Shown: in pieces, positions 9,052-15,808 of the stretch | Numbering within the stretch: position 1 is the stretch's first letter | Layout: every line of letters starts with the position of its first letter | From: Verrucomicrobiaceae bacterium | GTDB taxonomy: Bacteria > Verrucomicrobiota > Verrucomicrobiia > Verrucomicrobiales > Verrucomicrobiaceae | Assembly (NCBI GenBank): GCA_027487315.1 | Contig: JAIYDW010000182.1 | Span: 1-38,884, forward strand | Direction: 5' to 3' | DNA: 38,884 nucleotides | Notes under the pieces: generated by a model | Database searches by the model: none | Seen by the model: the letters and a program-made list of their open reading frames with translations, nothing else | What the model was told of the DNA's origin: nothing | Translations under genes and position numbers: made by a program

Positions 9052-10500
9052 ATGAACCTCGACCCCTCCGCCCCCGAACCCATCGTCCGCCGCGACTTCC
9101 TCAAAAAACTCGCCGCCGCTAGCGCCGCTGCCTGGACCACCGGCGAACCCCAAACCCTCTGGGCCAACGGCAACAAAGTCACCCACCCTCCCGCCAAAGC
9201 CGACGCCTGCATCCTCCTCTGGATGGCCGGCGGCATGGCCGCTCCCGACACCTTCGACCCCAAACGCTATCACCCCTTCGAAAAGGGCCTCGAAATCTCG
9301 AAGATGCTCAGCACCTTCCCCGCCATCGACACCGCCGTCGACGGCCTCAAAATCTGCCAGGGCCTCGAAAACATCGCCCAGGTCATGGACCGCGCCACCC
9401 TCATCCGCAGCGCCGTCCAGCCCGACCTCGGCAGCATCCTGCACTCCCGCCACCAATACCACTGGCACACCGGCTACGTCCCCCCTCAAACCGTCGCCGC
9501 CCCCCACCTCGGCGCCTGGATGGCCAAAGTCCTCGGCCCACGCAACAAAGTCATGCCCGCCTTCATCAACATCGGCCAGCGACTCGAAGGCGTCGGTGAA
9601 AGCGAGGAATTAAAAGCCTTCACCACCGCCGGCTTCTTCGGCAGCGAGTTCGGCCCCATGAACCTCCCTTATCCGGAAGAAGCTGCCCAGTCCGTCCGCC
9701 CCCCCAAAGGCATGGACGCCAACCGCTTCGCCAACCGCGACAAACTCTTCCGCAAACTCGTCGACCAAAACCCCAACCGTGACCTCATGAGCGACTACCA
9801 GCAGCAGTCCCTCATCCGCAGCATGGACAACGCCTACCGCCTGCTCAGCTCCGAAGAACGCGAAGCCTTCGACATCACCCGCGAGCCCAAAGAAACCCTC
9901 GCCAAATACGACACCGGACGCTTCGGTCGCGGCTGCCTCCTCGCCCGCCGCCTCATCGAAGCCGGCGCCCGCTTCGTCGAAGTCACCACCGAATACGTCC
10001 CCTTCTTCCAGTGGGACACCCACAAAGACGGTCATCAAACCGTCGCTGGCCTGCACAAAGAAATCGACCTCCCCATCGCCACCCTCGTCCGCGACCTCGA
10101 AGAACGCGGCCTCCTCGAGCGTACCCTTATCATCGTCGCCAGCGAGTTCAGCCGCGACGCCATCATGGAAGGCAAACCCGGCTCCACCGCCAACGACCAA
10201 GCCACCTTCAAAGTCGACAAACTCCAGGAAATGGCCCACTACGGCCTCCACCGCCACTTCACCGGCGGCACCAGCGTCGTCATGTTCGGCGGAGGCACCA
10301 AAAAAGGCCACATCCACGGTCAAACCGCCGACGAACGCCCCCTCATCGCTATTGAGGATCCCGTCACCGTCATGGACCTCCACGCCACCATCATGACCGC
10401 CATGGGCATCAGCCCCAAAACCGAATACACCATCGAAGGCCGCCCCTTCTACGTCACCGAAGACGGCAAAGGCCAACCCGTCACCGACCTCTTCGCCTAG
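9052..10500 (+). CDS. DUF1501 family protein with twin-arginine-like signal
   Basis: A 482-residue protein. The N-terminal RRDFLKKLAAASAAAW (residues 13-28) matches a twin-arginine export signal, suggesting folded export to the periplasm. The body has DUF1501 landmarks: ADACILLWMAGGMAAPDTFDPK near residue 50 (the family usually has LxGGxSHxDxFDxKP), HxYHWHTGY near 135, and a C-terminal alkaline-phosphatase-superfamily-like section with IIVASEFSRD, then HYGLHRHFTGGTSVVMFGGG and MDLHATIMTAMGI. DUF1501 proteins are thought to be sulfatase/phosphatase-fold relatives and occur next to DUF1549/DUF1553 proteins, as in this pair. The enzymatic role is not established. The gene probably shares a promoter with the one ending at 9033. 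Confidence 0.93.
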   Translation: MNLDPSAPEPIVRRDFLKKLAAASAAAWTTGEPQTLWANGNKVTHPPAKADACILLWMAGGMAAPDTFDPKRYHPFEKGLEISKMLSTFPAIDTAVDGLKICQGLENIAQVMDRATLIRSAVQPDLGSILHSRHQYHWHTGYVPPQTVAAPHLGAWMAKVLGPRNKVMPAFINIGQRLEGVGESEELKAFTTAGFFGSEFGPMNLPYPEEAAQSVRPPKGMDANRFANRDKLFRKLVDQNPNRDLMSDYQQQSLIRSMDNAYRLLSSEEREAFDITREPKETLAKYDTGRFGRGCLLARRLIEAGARFVEVTTEYVPFFQWDTHKDGHQTVAGLHKEIDLPIATLVRDLEERGLLERTLIIVASEFSRDAIMEGKPGSTANDQATFKVDKLQEMAHYGLHRHFTGGTSVVMFGGGTKKGHIHGQTADERPLIAIEDPVTVMDLHATIMTAMGISPKTEYTIEGRPFYVTEDGKGQPVTDLFA

Positions 10501-10609
10501 CCAAGCCCGCTCGGCTCTAGCCCGTTTCTAGAACAAATTGTCGTTTGGATCCGGCGAGCGCAACGGCTTCAGTCGCAAGGTCACTAGGTTTTTGCGAACC
10601 GGCCTAACT

Positions 10610-11056
10610 TCATCCGCCTGCGATCGGACTCCACACCCTCTCAAACCCAAACCCCTCGAAGTCTTTCACATTTGCCGTCGCGAACTCGGTGACGCCAAAC
10701 GCGCGAAGGCAGAGAGCGGTGCGGGTGTCGTAAATCCGGCGACGGGCGATGCCCGCAGCTCCAGCTTGCCGCCAGAGTTCCGCGTGGAGTTCCCGGCTGG
10801 TGGGCGGAAAACCCAGGATTTTCCAGCGCGGATGCTGTCGGTAACTTTGCACGACTGCCACGGCTTCAGGCGCCGTAAGCGGCTGACTGAGGACGGCAGG
10901 ATTCCGCAGCAGCAAATAGAATTCGGTAAGCACGAATTCACTGAGAGCCACATCCTCACGGTGGGACACCGCTTCGACGAACTGACGGGCCGCAGCGTGG
11001 TGAGGCGAGGCTTCGCTATAGCAGTAAAGCAGGAGATTCGTGTCGATGGAGAGCAT
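10610..11056 (-). CDS. PIN-domain toxin (VapC type), module 1
   Basis: A 148-residue PIN-domain ribonuclease. The metal-binding acids expected of VapC toxins are visible: D5 in LSIDTN, the Glu in LSEFVLTE (about residues 39-46), the Asp in IYDTRTAL (about 108-115) and the Asp in NVKDF (about 129-133). VapC enzymes cut structured RNAs such as initiator tRNA or 23S rRNA until bound by their antitoxin. The start at 11056 lies 19 bases after the stop of its antitoxin gene. About half of its residues match the toxin at 11392-11835, including SEF, LLRNP, IGFPP and GVTEFAT, so the modules arose by duplication. It converges on the DUF1501 gene, with a 109-base gap holding nothing recognisable. Confidence 0.9.
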   Translation of the reverse strand: MLSIDTNLLLYCYSEASPHHAAARQFVEAVSHREDVALSEFVLTEFYLLLRNPAVLSQPLTAPEAVAVVQSYRQHPRWKILGFPPTSRELHAELWRQAGAAGIARRRIYDTRTALCLRAFGVTEFATANVKDFEGFGFERVWSPIAGG

Positions 11057-11075
11057 GGCCGGTCAGTTGGATGCT

Positions 11076-11330
11076 TCAGGCCAAGCGTGGCTCGGCATCA
11101 GCAAAGACAGCATCACGGAGTTCGTCAGCGCTGAGACCCTTCCATCCGGCCCGATTCGAAGTCGGTGGCGTCCAGGCTTCCGAAGCCTTTCCCGCTGTCT
11201 CAGGATAGACCTGTAGCAGCAACTCCGCCCCACGACGAAACGTCTCTGCTAAGGACCACTCACGCTGCTTGGCAAAGGTGCGGAGTTCCTGAAACAACTC
11301 CTCGGGGACTTGGATTTGCGTCTTTGTCAT
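11076..11330 (-). CDS. Ribbon-helix-helix antitoxin (VapB type), module 1
   Basis: An 84-residue protein from the ATG at 11330 (MTKTQIQVPEELFQEL). A TTG five codons upstream is a less likely start. The N-terminal TQIQVPEEL strand followed by two helices (LFQELRTFAKQREWSLAETFRRGAELLL) is the ribbon-helix-helix DNA-binding fold of CopG/VapB antitoxins. The C-terminal ~35 residues (WTPPTSNRAGWKGL...) would wrap the toxin. It heads the module, 19 bases before the PIN toxin. Such antitoxins repress their own operon; a strong palindrome at 11353-11370, just upstream of the start, is the obvious operator. It is paralogous to 11832-12089 (same TxTQIQ start and helix spacing). Confidence 0.87.
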   Translation of the reverse strand: MTKTQIQVPEELFQELRTFAKQREWSLAETFRRGAELLLQVYPETAGKASEAWTPPTSNRAGWKGLSADELRDAVFADAEPRLA

Positions 11331-11352
11331 GCTGGAAATTATCAATCACCAT

Positions 11353-11370
11353 CAAATTGATGTCAATTTG
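11353..11370. promoter_or_regulatory. Palindrome, candidate operator of toxin-antitoxin module 1
   Basis: CAAATTGA-TG-TCAATTTG is a perfect inverted repeat with 8-base arms and a 2-base centre, 22 bases upstream of the antitoxin ATG. A shorter palindrome, CATCAA-A-TTGATG (11350-11362), overlaps it. The spacing suits autoregulation by a ribbon-helix-helix dimer pair. The second module has a looser related sequence upstream of its start (about 12098-12111). The binding role is inferred from position only. Confidence 0.55.
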
Positions 11371-11372
11371 TA

Positions 11373-11392
11373 ATCTGGAGTGTATTCCAGAT
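11373..11392. other. Inverted repeat between the two toxin-antitoxin modules
   Basis: ATCTGGA and TCCAGAT form 7-base arms around a 6-base loop. The repeat reaches the stop codon of the module 2 toxin and stands 42 bases upstream of the module 1 antitoxin. It lacks a following T-run, so it is a weak hairpin or second operator rather than a classical terminator. Confidence 0.4.
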
Positions 11393-11835
11393 CAGATAGA
11401 CAACGGATTCCATACCCGCGTGAACCCAAAACCCTGAAAATCTTTCACATTCACCGTCGCAAATTCAGTGACTCCCTCCTGAATCAAACTAAGCCCGGCT
11501 CGCCAATCAAAGGCACGACGGCGGGCGAAGTCCCTGCCTCGGAGTCTCGGCCAGAACTGATCGTGGAAACTGCGGCTGTCCGGAGGGAAGCCAATCACTT
11601 GCCAGTTCGGGTGCTGTCGAAAAGCCTCACAGACATCGACCGCTGCCGAAGCGCTGAGTGGCCTGGCCAGCACAACGGGATTGCGGAGCAGGCTGTACAG
11701 TTCCACCAGCATGAACTCGCTGATAACGACATCATCGCGATCCTGGAGCGAGTCAATGAAGGCGTATGCCCTGCCGTGAAGATCATGGTCCGCGTCAATG
11801 GCGGCAAACAGGATGTTGGTGTCGATGGAGATCAT
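11392..11835 (-). CDS. PIN-domain toxin (VapC type), module 2
   Basis: A 147-residue PIN-domain ribonuclease. The acidic residues are in place: D5 of ISIDTN, the Glu of ISEFMLVE (about 39-46), the Asp of AFDWRAGL (about 108-115) and the Asp of NVKDF (about 128-132). It starts at the ATG at 11835, overlapping the antitoxin stop by four bases (ATGA), which implies translational coupling. It shares with the module 1 toxin the order SIDTN - SEF - LLRNP - HPxW - IGFPP - FARRR/IARRR - GVTEFAT - NVKDF - GFGF - RVW. The variable stretch between D5 and SEF and the helix around residues 80-105 differ most, as expected if toxin-antitoxin pairing has become specific. Confidence 0.9.
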   Translation of the reverse strand: MISIDTNILFAAIDADHDLHGRAYAFIDSLQDRDDVVISEFMLVELYSLLRNPVVLARPLSASAAVDVCEAFRQHPNWQVIGFPPDSRSFHDQFWPRLRGRDFARRRAFDWRAGLSLIQEGVTEFATVNVKDFQGFGFTRVWNPLSI

Positions 11836-12089
11836 CGCTTACCGAGGCTGCGGAATTCTTCATCTTCGGCCGCAATCCGGTGCAGATCCTCAAGCGGGAC
11901 CTTGAGGCCCCCACTCCGCACTTTGGGCAGTTTCCACGCCTGCTTTGGTGGGACTTCTTCTGGAAAGCGGGCAAGGAACAACTCCAACCCCCGGCGCGTC
12001 ATCTCCGCGAGAGAAATCTCACGCTTGGCGGCAAAGGTTTTGGCGCGCTGATAGAGCTCGTCGGGCAGTTGAATCTGGGTCCGTGTCAT
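11832..12089 (-). CDS. Ribbon-helix-helix antitoxin (VapB type), module 2
   Basis: An 85-residue protein starting at the ATG at 12089. The N-terminal MTRTQIQLPDELYQRAKTF and the helix EISLAEMTRRGLELFLARF form a ribbon-helix-helix DNA-binding domain. The basic, Pro-containing middle and acidic tail (HRIAAEDEEFRSLGKR) are probably the toxin-binding part. The stop codon overlaps the toxin start. Immediately upstream, 12098-12111 (ATTTACATCACTTG on the + strand) partly resembles the module 1 palindrome around a TGATGT core, so cross-regulation is possible but unproven. Confidence 0.87.
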   Translation of the reverse strand: MTRTQIQLPDELYQRAKTFAAKREISLAEMTRRGLELFLARFPEEVPPKQAWKLPKVRSGGLKVPLEDLHRIAAEDEEFRSLGKR

Positions 12090-12113
12090 GATGGAAGATT
12101 TACATCACTTGCC

Positions 12114-12314
12114 TCAAAACGTCAATCTTGGTCCCGGTGGATGATTGCTTCCTTGGGCTCCTTTCCGCAGATCAACTCCAAACCAACATCTGCTCCCTCC
12201 TTCCATGGCGGAGTGAAGGTTTTCGGGAAAGAGTTCCGCATCGGCCAACTCATCCTTCGTGAAGCCGTGCAACGGGTGATTCAGTTGCAACTCCCACATC
12301 TGCTCTCTCCCCAT
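12114..12314 (-). CDS. Doubtful small open frame upstream of toxin-antitoxin module 2
   Basis: A 66-residue frame beginning at the ATG at 12314, preceded by a purine-rich GGAGGGGAAAGG. The product (MWELQLNHPLHGFTKDELA, then FPENLHSAM) reads like protein, but I recognise no family and it has no signal peptide. The 286 bases between 12090 and 12375 otherwise contain nothing identifiable apart from whatever promotes the esterase gene at 12376. It could be a decayed gene. Confidence 0.22.
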   Translation of the reverse strand: MGREQMWELQLNHPLHGFTKDELADAELFPENLHSAMEGGSRCWFGVDLRKGAQGSNHPPGPRLTF

Positions 12315-12375
12315 CCCCTTTCCCCTCCGTTCCCGGAAAGAAGTCACCCCCAACTCAGGTTCTCTCGGCCAGCCC

Positions 12376-13395
12376 ATGAAACACCTGACCACCGCCCTAC
12401 TCGCGCTTGCCCTCATCCTAGGCTTCAGCCAAGCCCAAACCGCCGCCCCCAAGACCCCAGCCACCCCCAAACCCAAGTCGGCGGCAAAACCGAAAGCCCC
12501 GGCCAAACCCGCCGCTCCCGCCATCAAGCCCACGCTCGCCAACGTCCCCTACGGCAGCGATCCCAGCCAAGTCGTGGACTTCTACAAGTCCTCCTCCCAA
12601 ACACCCGCCCCCCTCATGCTCTTCATCCACGGCGGCGGTTGGAATGGCGGCTCCAAAGATCGTGTGATCGGCCTCAAAGAGTGCCTCGACGCCGGTCTCG
12701 CTGTCGTGTCCGTCGAATACCGTTTCGTTCCGAAGGCACACGCCGCCGGAATCAAGCCCCCCGTCAAATGGCCACTCGAAGATGCCGCCCGCGCCCTGCA
12801 GTTCGTCCGCAGCAAAGCCGCCGAGTGGAACATCGACCCCTCCCGCATCGGCGCCAGCGGCAGCAGCGCCGGCGCCTGCTCAAGCCTCTGGCTCGCCTTC
12901 CATGACGACATGGCCGACCCCAACAGCCCCGACCCCATCGCACGCCTGTCCACCCGCCTCACCTGCGCCGCCGTCATCGGTGCGCAAACCACACTCGACC
13001 CTCAGCAGATGAAGGAGTGGACCCCCAACAGCCGCTACGGCGGCCATGCCTTCGGCCTCGTTCGCGATCCCAAAAACAAGGACCCCCAGCACCAAAAAGA
13101 CAACTCCTTCGAAGCCTTCCTCGCCAAACGCGACGAGTTCATGCCCTGGATCAAGCAATACTCCCCCTACCACCTCGTCAGCGCAGGCGACTCACCAATC
13201 TACATGACCTACAATGCCGTTCCCGGCCTCGGTCAGGAGCAAAAAGACCCCACCCACACGTCCAACTTCGGCGTGAAATTGCAGGAACACTGCAAAGCCA
13301 ACGGCGTCCCCTGCGAACTCTGGTATCCCGGCTCTACCGAAACCAAAATCGCTACCGCCCACGAGTATCTCATCGCCACACTGAAGGCGAAGTGA
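12376..13395 (+). CDS. Secreted alpha/beta hydrolase (BD-FAE/acetyl esterase type)
   Basis: A 339-residue protein with a signal peptide (MKHLTTALLALALILGFSQAQ), a ~30-residue Pro/Ala/Lys linker, then a hydrolase domain. The oxyanion-hole motif HGGGWNGG is near residue 85, the nucleophile elbow GASGSSAG near 158-165, an Asp candidate in AGDSPIYM near 272, and the catalytic His in TAHEYL near 329. This architecture matches bifunctional feruloyl/acetylxylan esterases and lipase-like COG0657 enzymes. It opens a same-strand run with an SGNH hydrolase (45-base gap) and a sulfatase, suggesting removal of acyl groups from a sulfated polysaccharide. The 5' partial gene at 1-744 is a relative. Confidence 0.92.
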   Translation: MKHLTTALLALALILGFSQAQTAAPKTPATPKPKSAAKPKAPAKPAAPAIKPTLANVPYGSDPSQVVDFYKSSSQTPAPLMLFIHGGGWNGGSKDRVIGLKECLDAGLAVVSVEYRFVPKAHAAGIKPPVKWPLEDAARALQFVRSKAAEWNIDPSRIGASGSSAGACSSLWLAFHDDMADPNSPDPIARLSTRLTCAAVIGAQTTLDPQQMKEWTPNSRYGGHAFGLVRDPKNKDPQHQKDNSFEAFLAKRDEFMPWIKQYSPYHLVSAGDSPIYMTYNAVPGLGQEQKDPTHTSNFGVKLQEHCKANGVPCELWYPGSTETKIATAHEYLIATLKAK

Positions 13396-13440
13396 GTTGT
13401 CAGATTCGCCAGCACACCGCGTTTGAGCATCAGCCATCCC

Positions 13441-14112
13441 ATGAACTTTCGACTCCTCTTCGCCACCGCTCTCTGCCTGTCCACCGTCGCCATCGCTGAA
13501 ACCCCCAAGCCCAAACGTGCACCAAGCCCCGTCACCGCCCCCATCCAGGATGTGGCAGGCCTGCCGCGCGTGCTTCTGATCGGCGATTCCATCTCCATGG
13601 GCTACACCCTACCCACCAGGACCCTCTTGACCGGCAAAGCCAATCTGCACCGCATCCCCCAAAATGGCGGCCCAACCAAAAATGGCCTCGCCCACATCGA
13701 CAAATGGCTCGGCACAGGAAAATGGGACGTCATCCATTTCAATTGGGGCATCCACGACCTCAAATACATGCCTAATGGCAAACGCCAGGTCGAAGCCGCC
13801 GACTATGAAAAGAACCTCCGCACCCTCGTCGCCCGGATGAAACAAACGGGCGCCAAGCTCATCTGGGCCAGCACCACCCCCATCCCAGAGGGCGAACTGA
13901 GTCCCTCGCGCCGCTTCGGGAGCGTTCAGGAATACAACGCCATCGCCGCTCGCGTCATGACCGAGAACGGCATTGCCATCGACGATCTCAACGCGCACAT
14001 CGCCCCGCAGTTCGATCGCCTGCACAATCCCAAAGACCTGCACTACGGCACCGAGGGCTATCAGTTTCTCGCCCAAAAAGTCGCCGAGGAAATCGCCAAA
14101 GCCCTGCCGTGA
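13441..14112 (+). CDS. Secreted SGNH/GDSL hydrolase
   Basis: A 223-residue protein from the ATG at 13441 (MNFRLLFATALCLSTVAIAE gives a clean signal peptide; an in-frame start at 13423 would add a few polar residues). The SGNH blocks are visible: block I VLLIGDSISMGY near residues 44-55 with the catalytic Ser, a block III-like FNWGIHDLK near 101 where NWG replaces the usual GxND, and block V DLHYGTEGY near 200-208 with the Asp-x-x-His pair. This is an esterase, probably a carbohydrate O-acetylesterase given its neighbours. The stop codon overlaps a possible GTG of the next frame, but the sulfatase start at 14169 is better. Confidence 0.92.
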   Translation: MNFRLLFATALCLSTVAIAETPKPKRAPSPVTAPIQDVAGLPRVLLIGDSISMGYTLPTRTLLTGKANLHRIPQNGGPTKNGLAHIDKWLGTGKWDVIHFNWGIHDLKYMPNGKRQVEAADYEKNLRTLVARMKQTGAKLIWASTTPIPEGELSPSRRFGSVQEYNAIAARVMTENGIAIDDLNAHIAPQFDRLHNPKDLHYGTEGYQFLAQKVAEEIAKALP

Positions 14113-14168
14113 GCGGCGCCAATCAGCTTCCCAAAACGGCGGCCTTCGAAAACCTAACCTCTCCGATC

Positions 14169-15752
14169 ATGATCAAACACCTCTTCATCCCCCTTCTCAG
14201 CCTCCTCAGTTTTCAGCTGACCTCCGCAGCGGAATCAAAACCTAACATCGTCATCATCTACGCCGACGACCTCGGCTATGGCGATGTGCAATGCTACAAC
14301 CCCGAACGCGGCAAAATCCCCACGCCGCATATCGACAAGCTCGCCTCACAAGGCATGCGCTTCACAGACGGACACTCGTCCTCCGGTGTTTGCACCCCTT
14401 CCCGCTACACACTTCTCACAGGACGCTACCACTGGCGCACCGAATTGCAGAGCGGCATTGTTGGGGTGTTCGGCCCCCCCTTGATCGCGCCAGATCGCAT
14501 GACCATCGGCACCCTGGCCAAACAACACGGCTACCACACCGCCATCGTCGGCAAATGGCATCTCGGCTGGGACTGGCCCATTCCGGACGATCAAAAGAGG
14601 TTCTTCCAGTTCGCAGGCAAGAAGGGCAAAAACGATGAAGCCCCTGTTCCCACAGGCGAGCACCTCGCCGCCTGGCGTCAGGTCTTCACTCAACCCATCG
14701 CCGGAGGACCCACCACGCGCGGGTTTGATAGCTACTTCGGCACCGATATTCCCAATTGGCCGCCGTTCTGCTTCATTGAGAATGATCGCACCATCGGCGT
14801 GCCCAGCGTTTTCCTGCCTCCCGCAGATTTGGAAAACAACCGCGCCAGCAAGCAGGGTCCAGCCCTTGAGAATTGGAAACTCGAAGGCATCCTGCCCGCC
14901 CTCGGCGATCACGCGGTCGCCTTCATCGAACAGAAAGCCAAAACGCCCGAACCCTTCCTGCTCTTCCTGCCACTCACCACACCGCACACACCATTGGCGA
15001 TCAATGACGCCTGGAAAGGCAAGAGCGGTCTCAATCCCTTCGCCGATCTGGTGATGGAAACAGACGCCGTCATCGGTCGTGTGCTTGAGGCTCTCGACAA
15101 AAGCGGCGCAGCGGACAACACGCTCGTCGTGCTCACCTCCGACAACGGCTGCGCTCCTTACATCGGCGTGCAGGATCTGGAGCAGATGGGCCACTTCCCC
15201 AGCGGACCGCTGCGCGGTTACAAGGCCGACGCTTGGGAGGGCGGCCATCGCGTGCCTTTCATCATTCGCTGGACCAGCCAAGTAAAACCCGGCAGCACCT
15301 GCAGCCAACTGGTTCATCAGGCAGATCTCATTCGCACCTTTGCCGAAATTCTCGGATCCAACTTGCCCGACACCGCCGGTGAAGACAGCCACAGCCTGAT
15401 GCCTTTGCTCAAAGGTGAAGACAAACCCATCCGCGAAAACGCCATCAGCACCTCCATCGGCGGCACACCCGCCCTTCGGCTCGGCACTTGGAAATACATC
15501 GCCGCACCAGGTTCCGGTGGCTGGGGCAAAGGTGGCAATCAAATCCAGCCCATCCAGCTTTACGATCTGGCTGGTGACATCGGCGAAACCAACAACCTCG
15601 CCGCCGCACAACCCGACCGCGTCGCCCAGATGCAAGCTCTACTCGAAAAACTCATCACCAACGGCCGCAGCACCCCCGGCGCACCCCAAAAGAACGATGT
15701 CCAAGTGAAGCGCTACCCCGTCACCCCCAAAAAGCCCAAGGCAAAGGAGTAA
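14169..15752 (+). CDS. Secreted sulfatase, type I (formylglycine-dependent)
   Basis: A 527-residue protein. The ATG at 14169 gives the signal peptide MIKHLFIPLLSLLSFQLTSA; an in-frame GTG at 14109 overlapping the previous stop would bury that signal. The active-site signature is SSGVCTPSRYTLLTGR, where C75 would be converted to formylglycine. Metal ligands are expected in NIVIIYADDLGYGD near 26-39 and LTSDNG near residue 325. The GKWHLGW motif is near 135. The C-terminus ends with GRSTPGAPQKND followed by a Lys-rich tail. It hydrolyses sulfate esters, probably on a polysaccharide, in the periplasm or outside. It needs a formylglycine-generating or anaerobic maturase enzyme that is not in this window. 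It converges on the FAD oxidoreductase gene with a 56-base gap. Confidence 0.95.
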   Translation: MIKHLFIPLLSLLSFQLTSAAESKPNIVIIYADDLGYGDVQCYNPERGKIPTPHIDKLASQGMRFTDGHSSSGVCTPSRYTLLTGRYHWRTELQSGIVGVFGPPLIAPDRMTIGTLAKQHGYHTAIVGKWHLGWDWPIPDDQKRFFQFAGKKGKNDEAPVPTGEHLAAWRQVFTQPIAGGPTTRGFDSYFGTDIPNWPPFCFIENDRTIGVPSVFLPPADLENNRASKQGPALENWKLEGILPALGDHAVAFIEQKAKTPEPFLLFLPLTTPHTPLAINDAWKGKSGLNPFADLVMETDAVIGRVLEALDKSGAADNTLVVLTSDNGCAPYIGVQDLEQMGHFPSGPLRGYKADAWEGGHRVPFIIRWTSQVKPGSTCSQLVHQADLIRTFAEILGSNLPDTAGEDSHSLMPLLKGEDKPIRENAISTSIGGTPALRLGTWKYIAAPGSGGWGKGGNQIQPIQLYDLAGDIGETNNLAAAQPDRVAQMQALLEKLITNGRSTPGAPQKNDVQVKRYPVTPKKPKAKE

Positions 15753-15808
15753 GGTAGCAAAAATTGAGCCCGAACTCTGAAGCGTGAGGTGCTTTTGAAC
15801 CCATTCAC

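Noticed and set aside
9610-10476. Long antisense frames rich in Gly/Val/Glu opposite the DUF1501 and DUF1549/DUF1553 genes
   Set aside because: The repetitive composition follows directly from C-ending codons on the + strand. No start signals or domains.
10538-11134. A 198-residue + strand frame over the first toxin-antitoxin module
   Set aside because: It is a shadow of the PIN toxin and RHH antitoxin, both of which have recognisable motifs on the other strand.
14346-15635. A 429-residue open frame antisense to the sulfatase
   Set aside because: The + strand has the complete sulfatase with formylglycine motif; the antisense product shows no family features.
15753-15808. Possible bidirectional terminator between the convergent sulfatase and oxidoreductase genes
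   Set aside because: No GC-rich stem with a T-run is visible in the 56-base gap.
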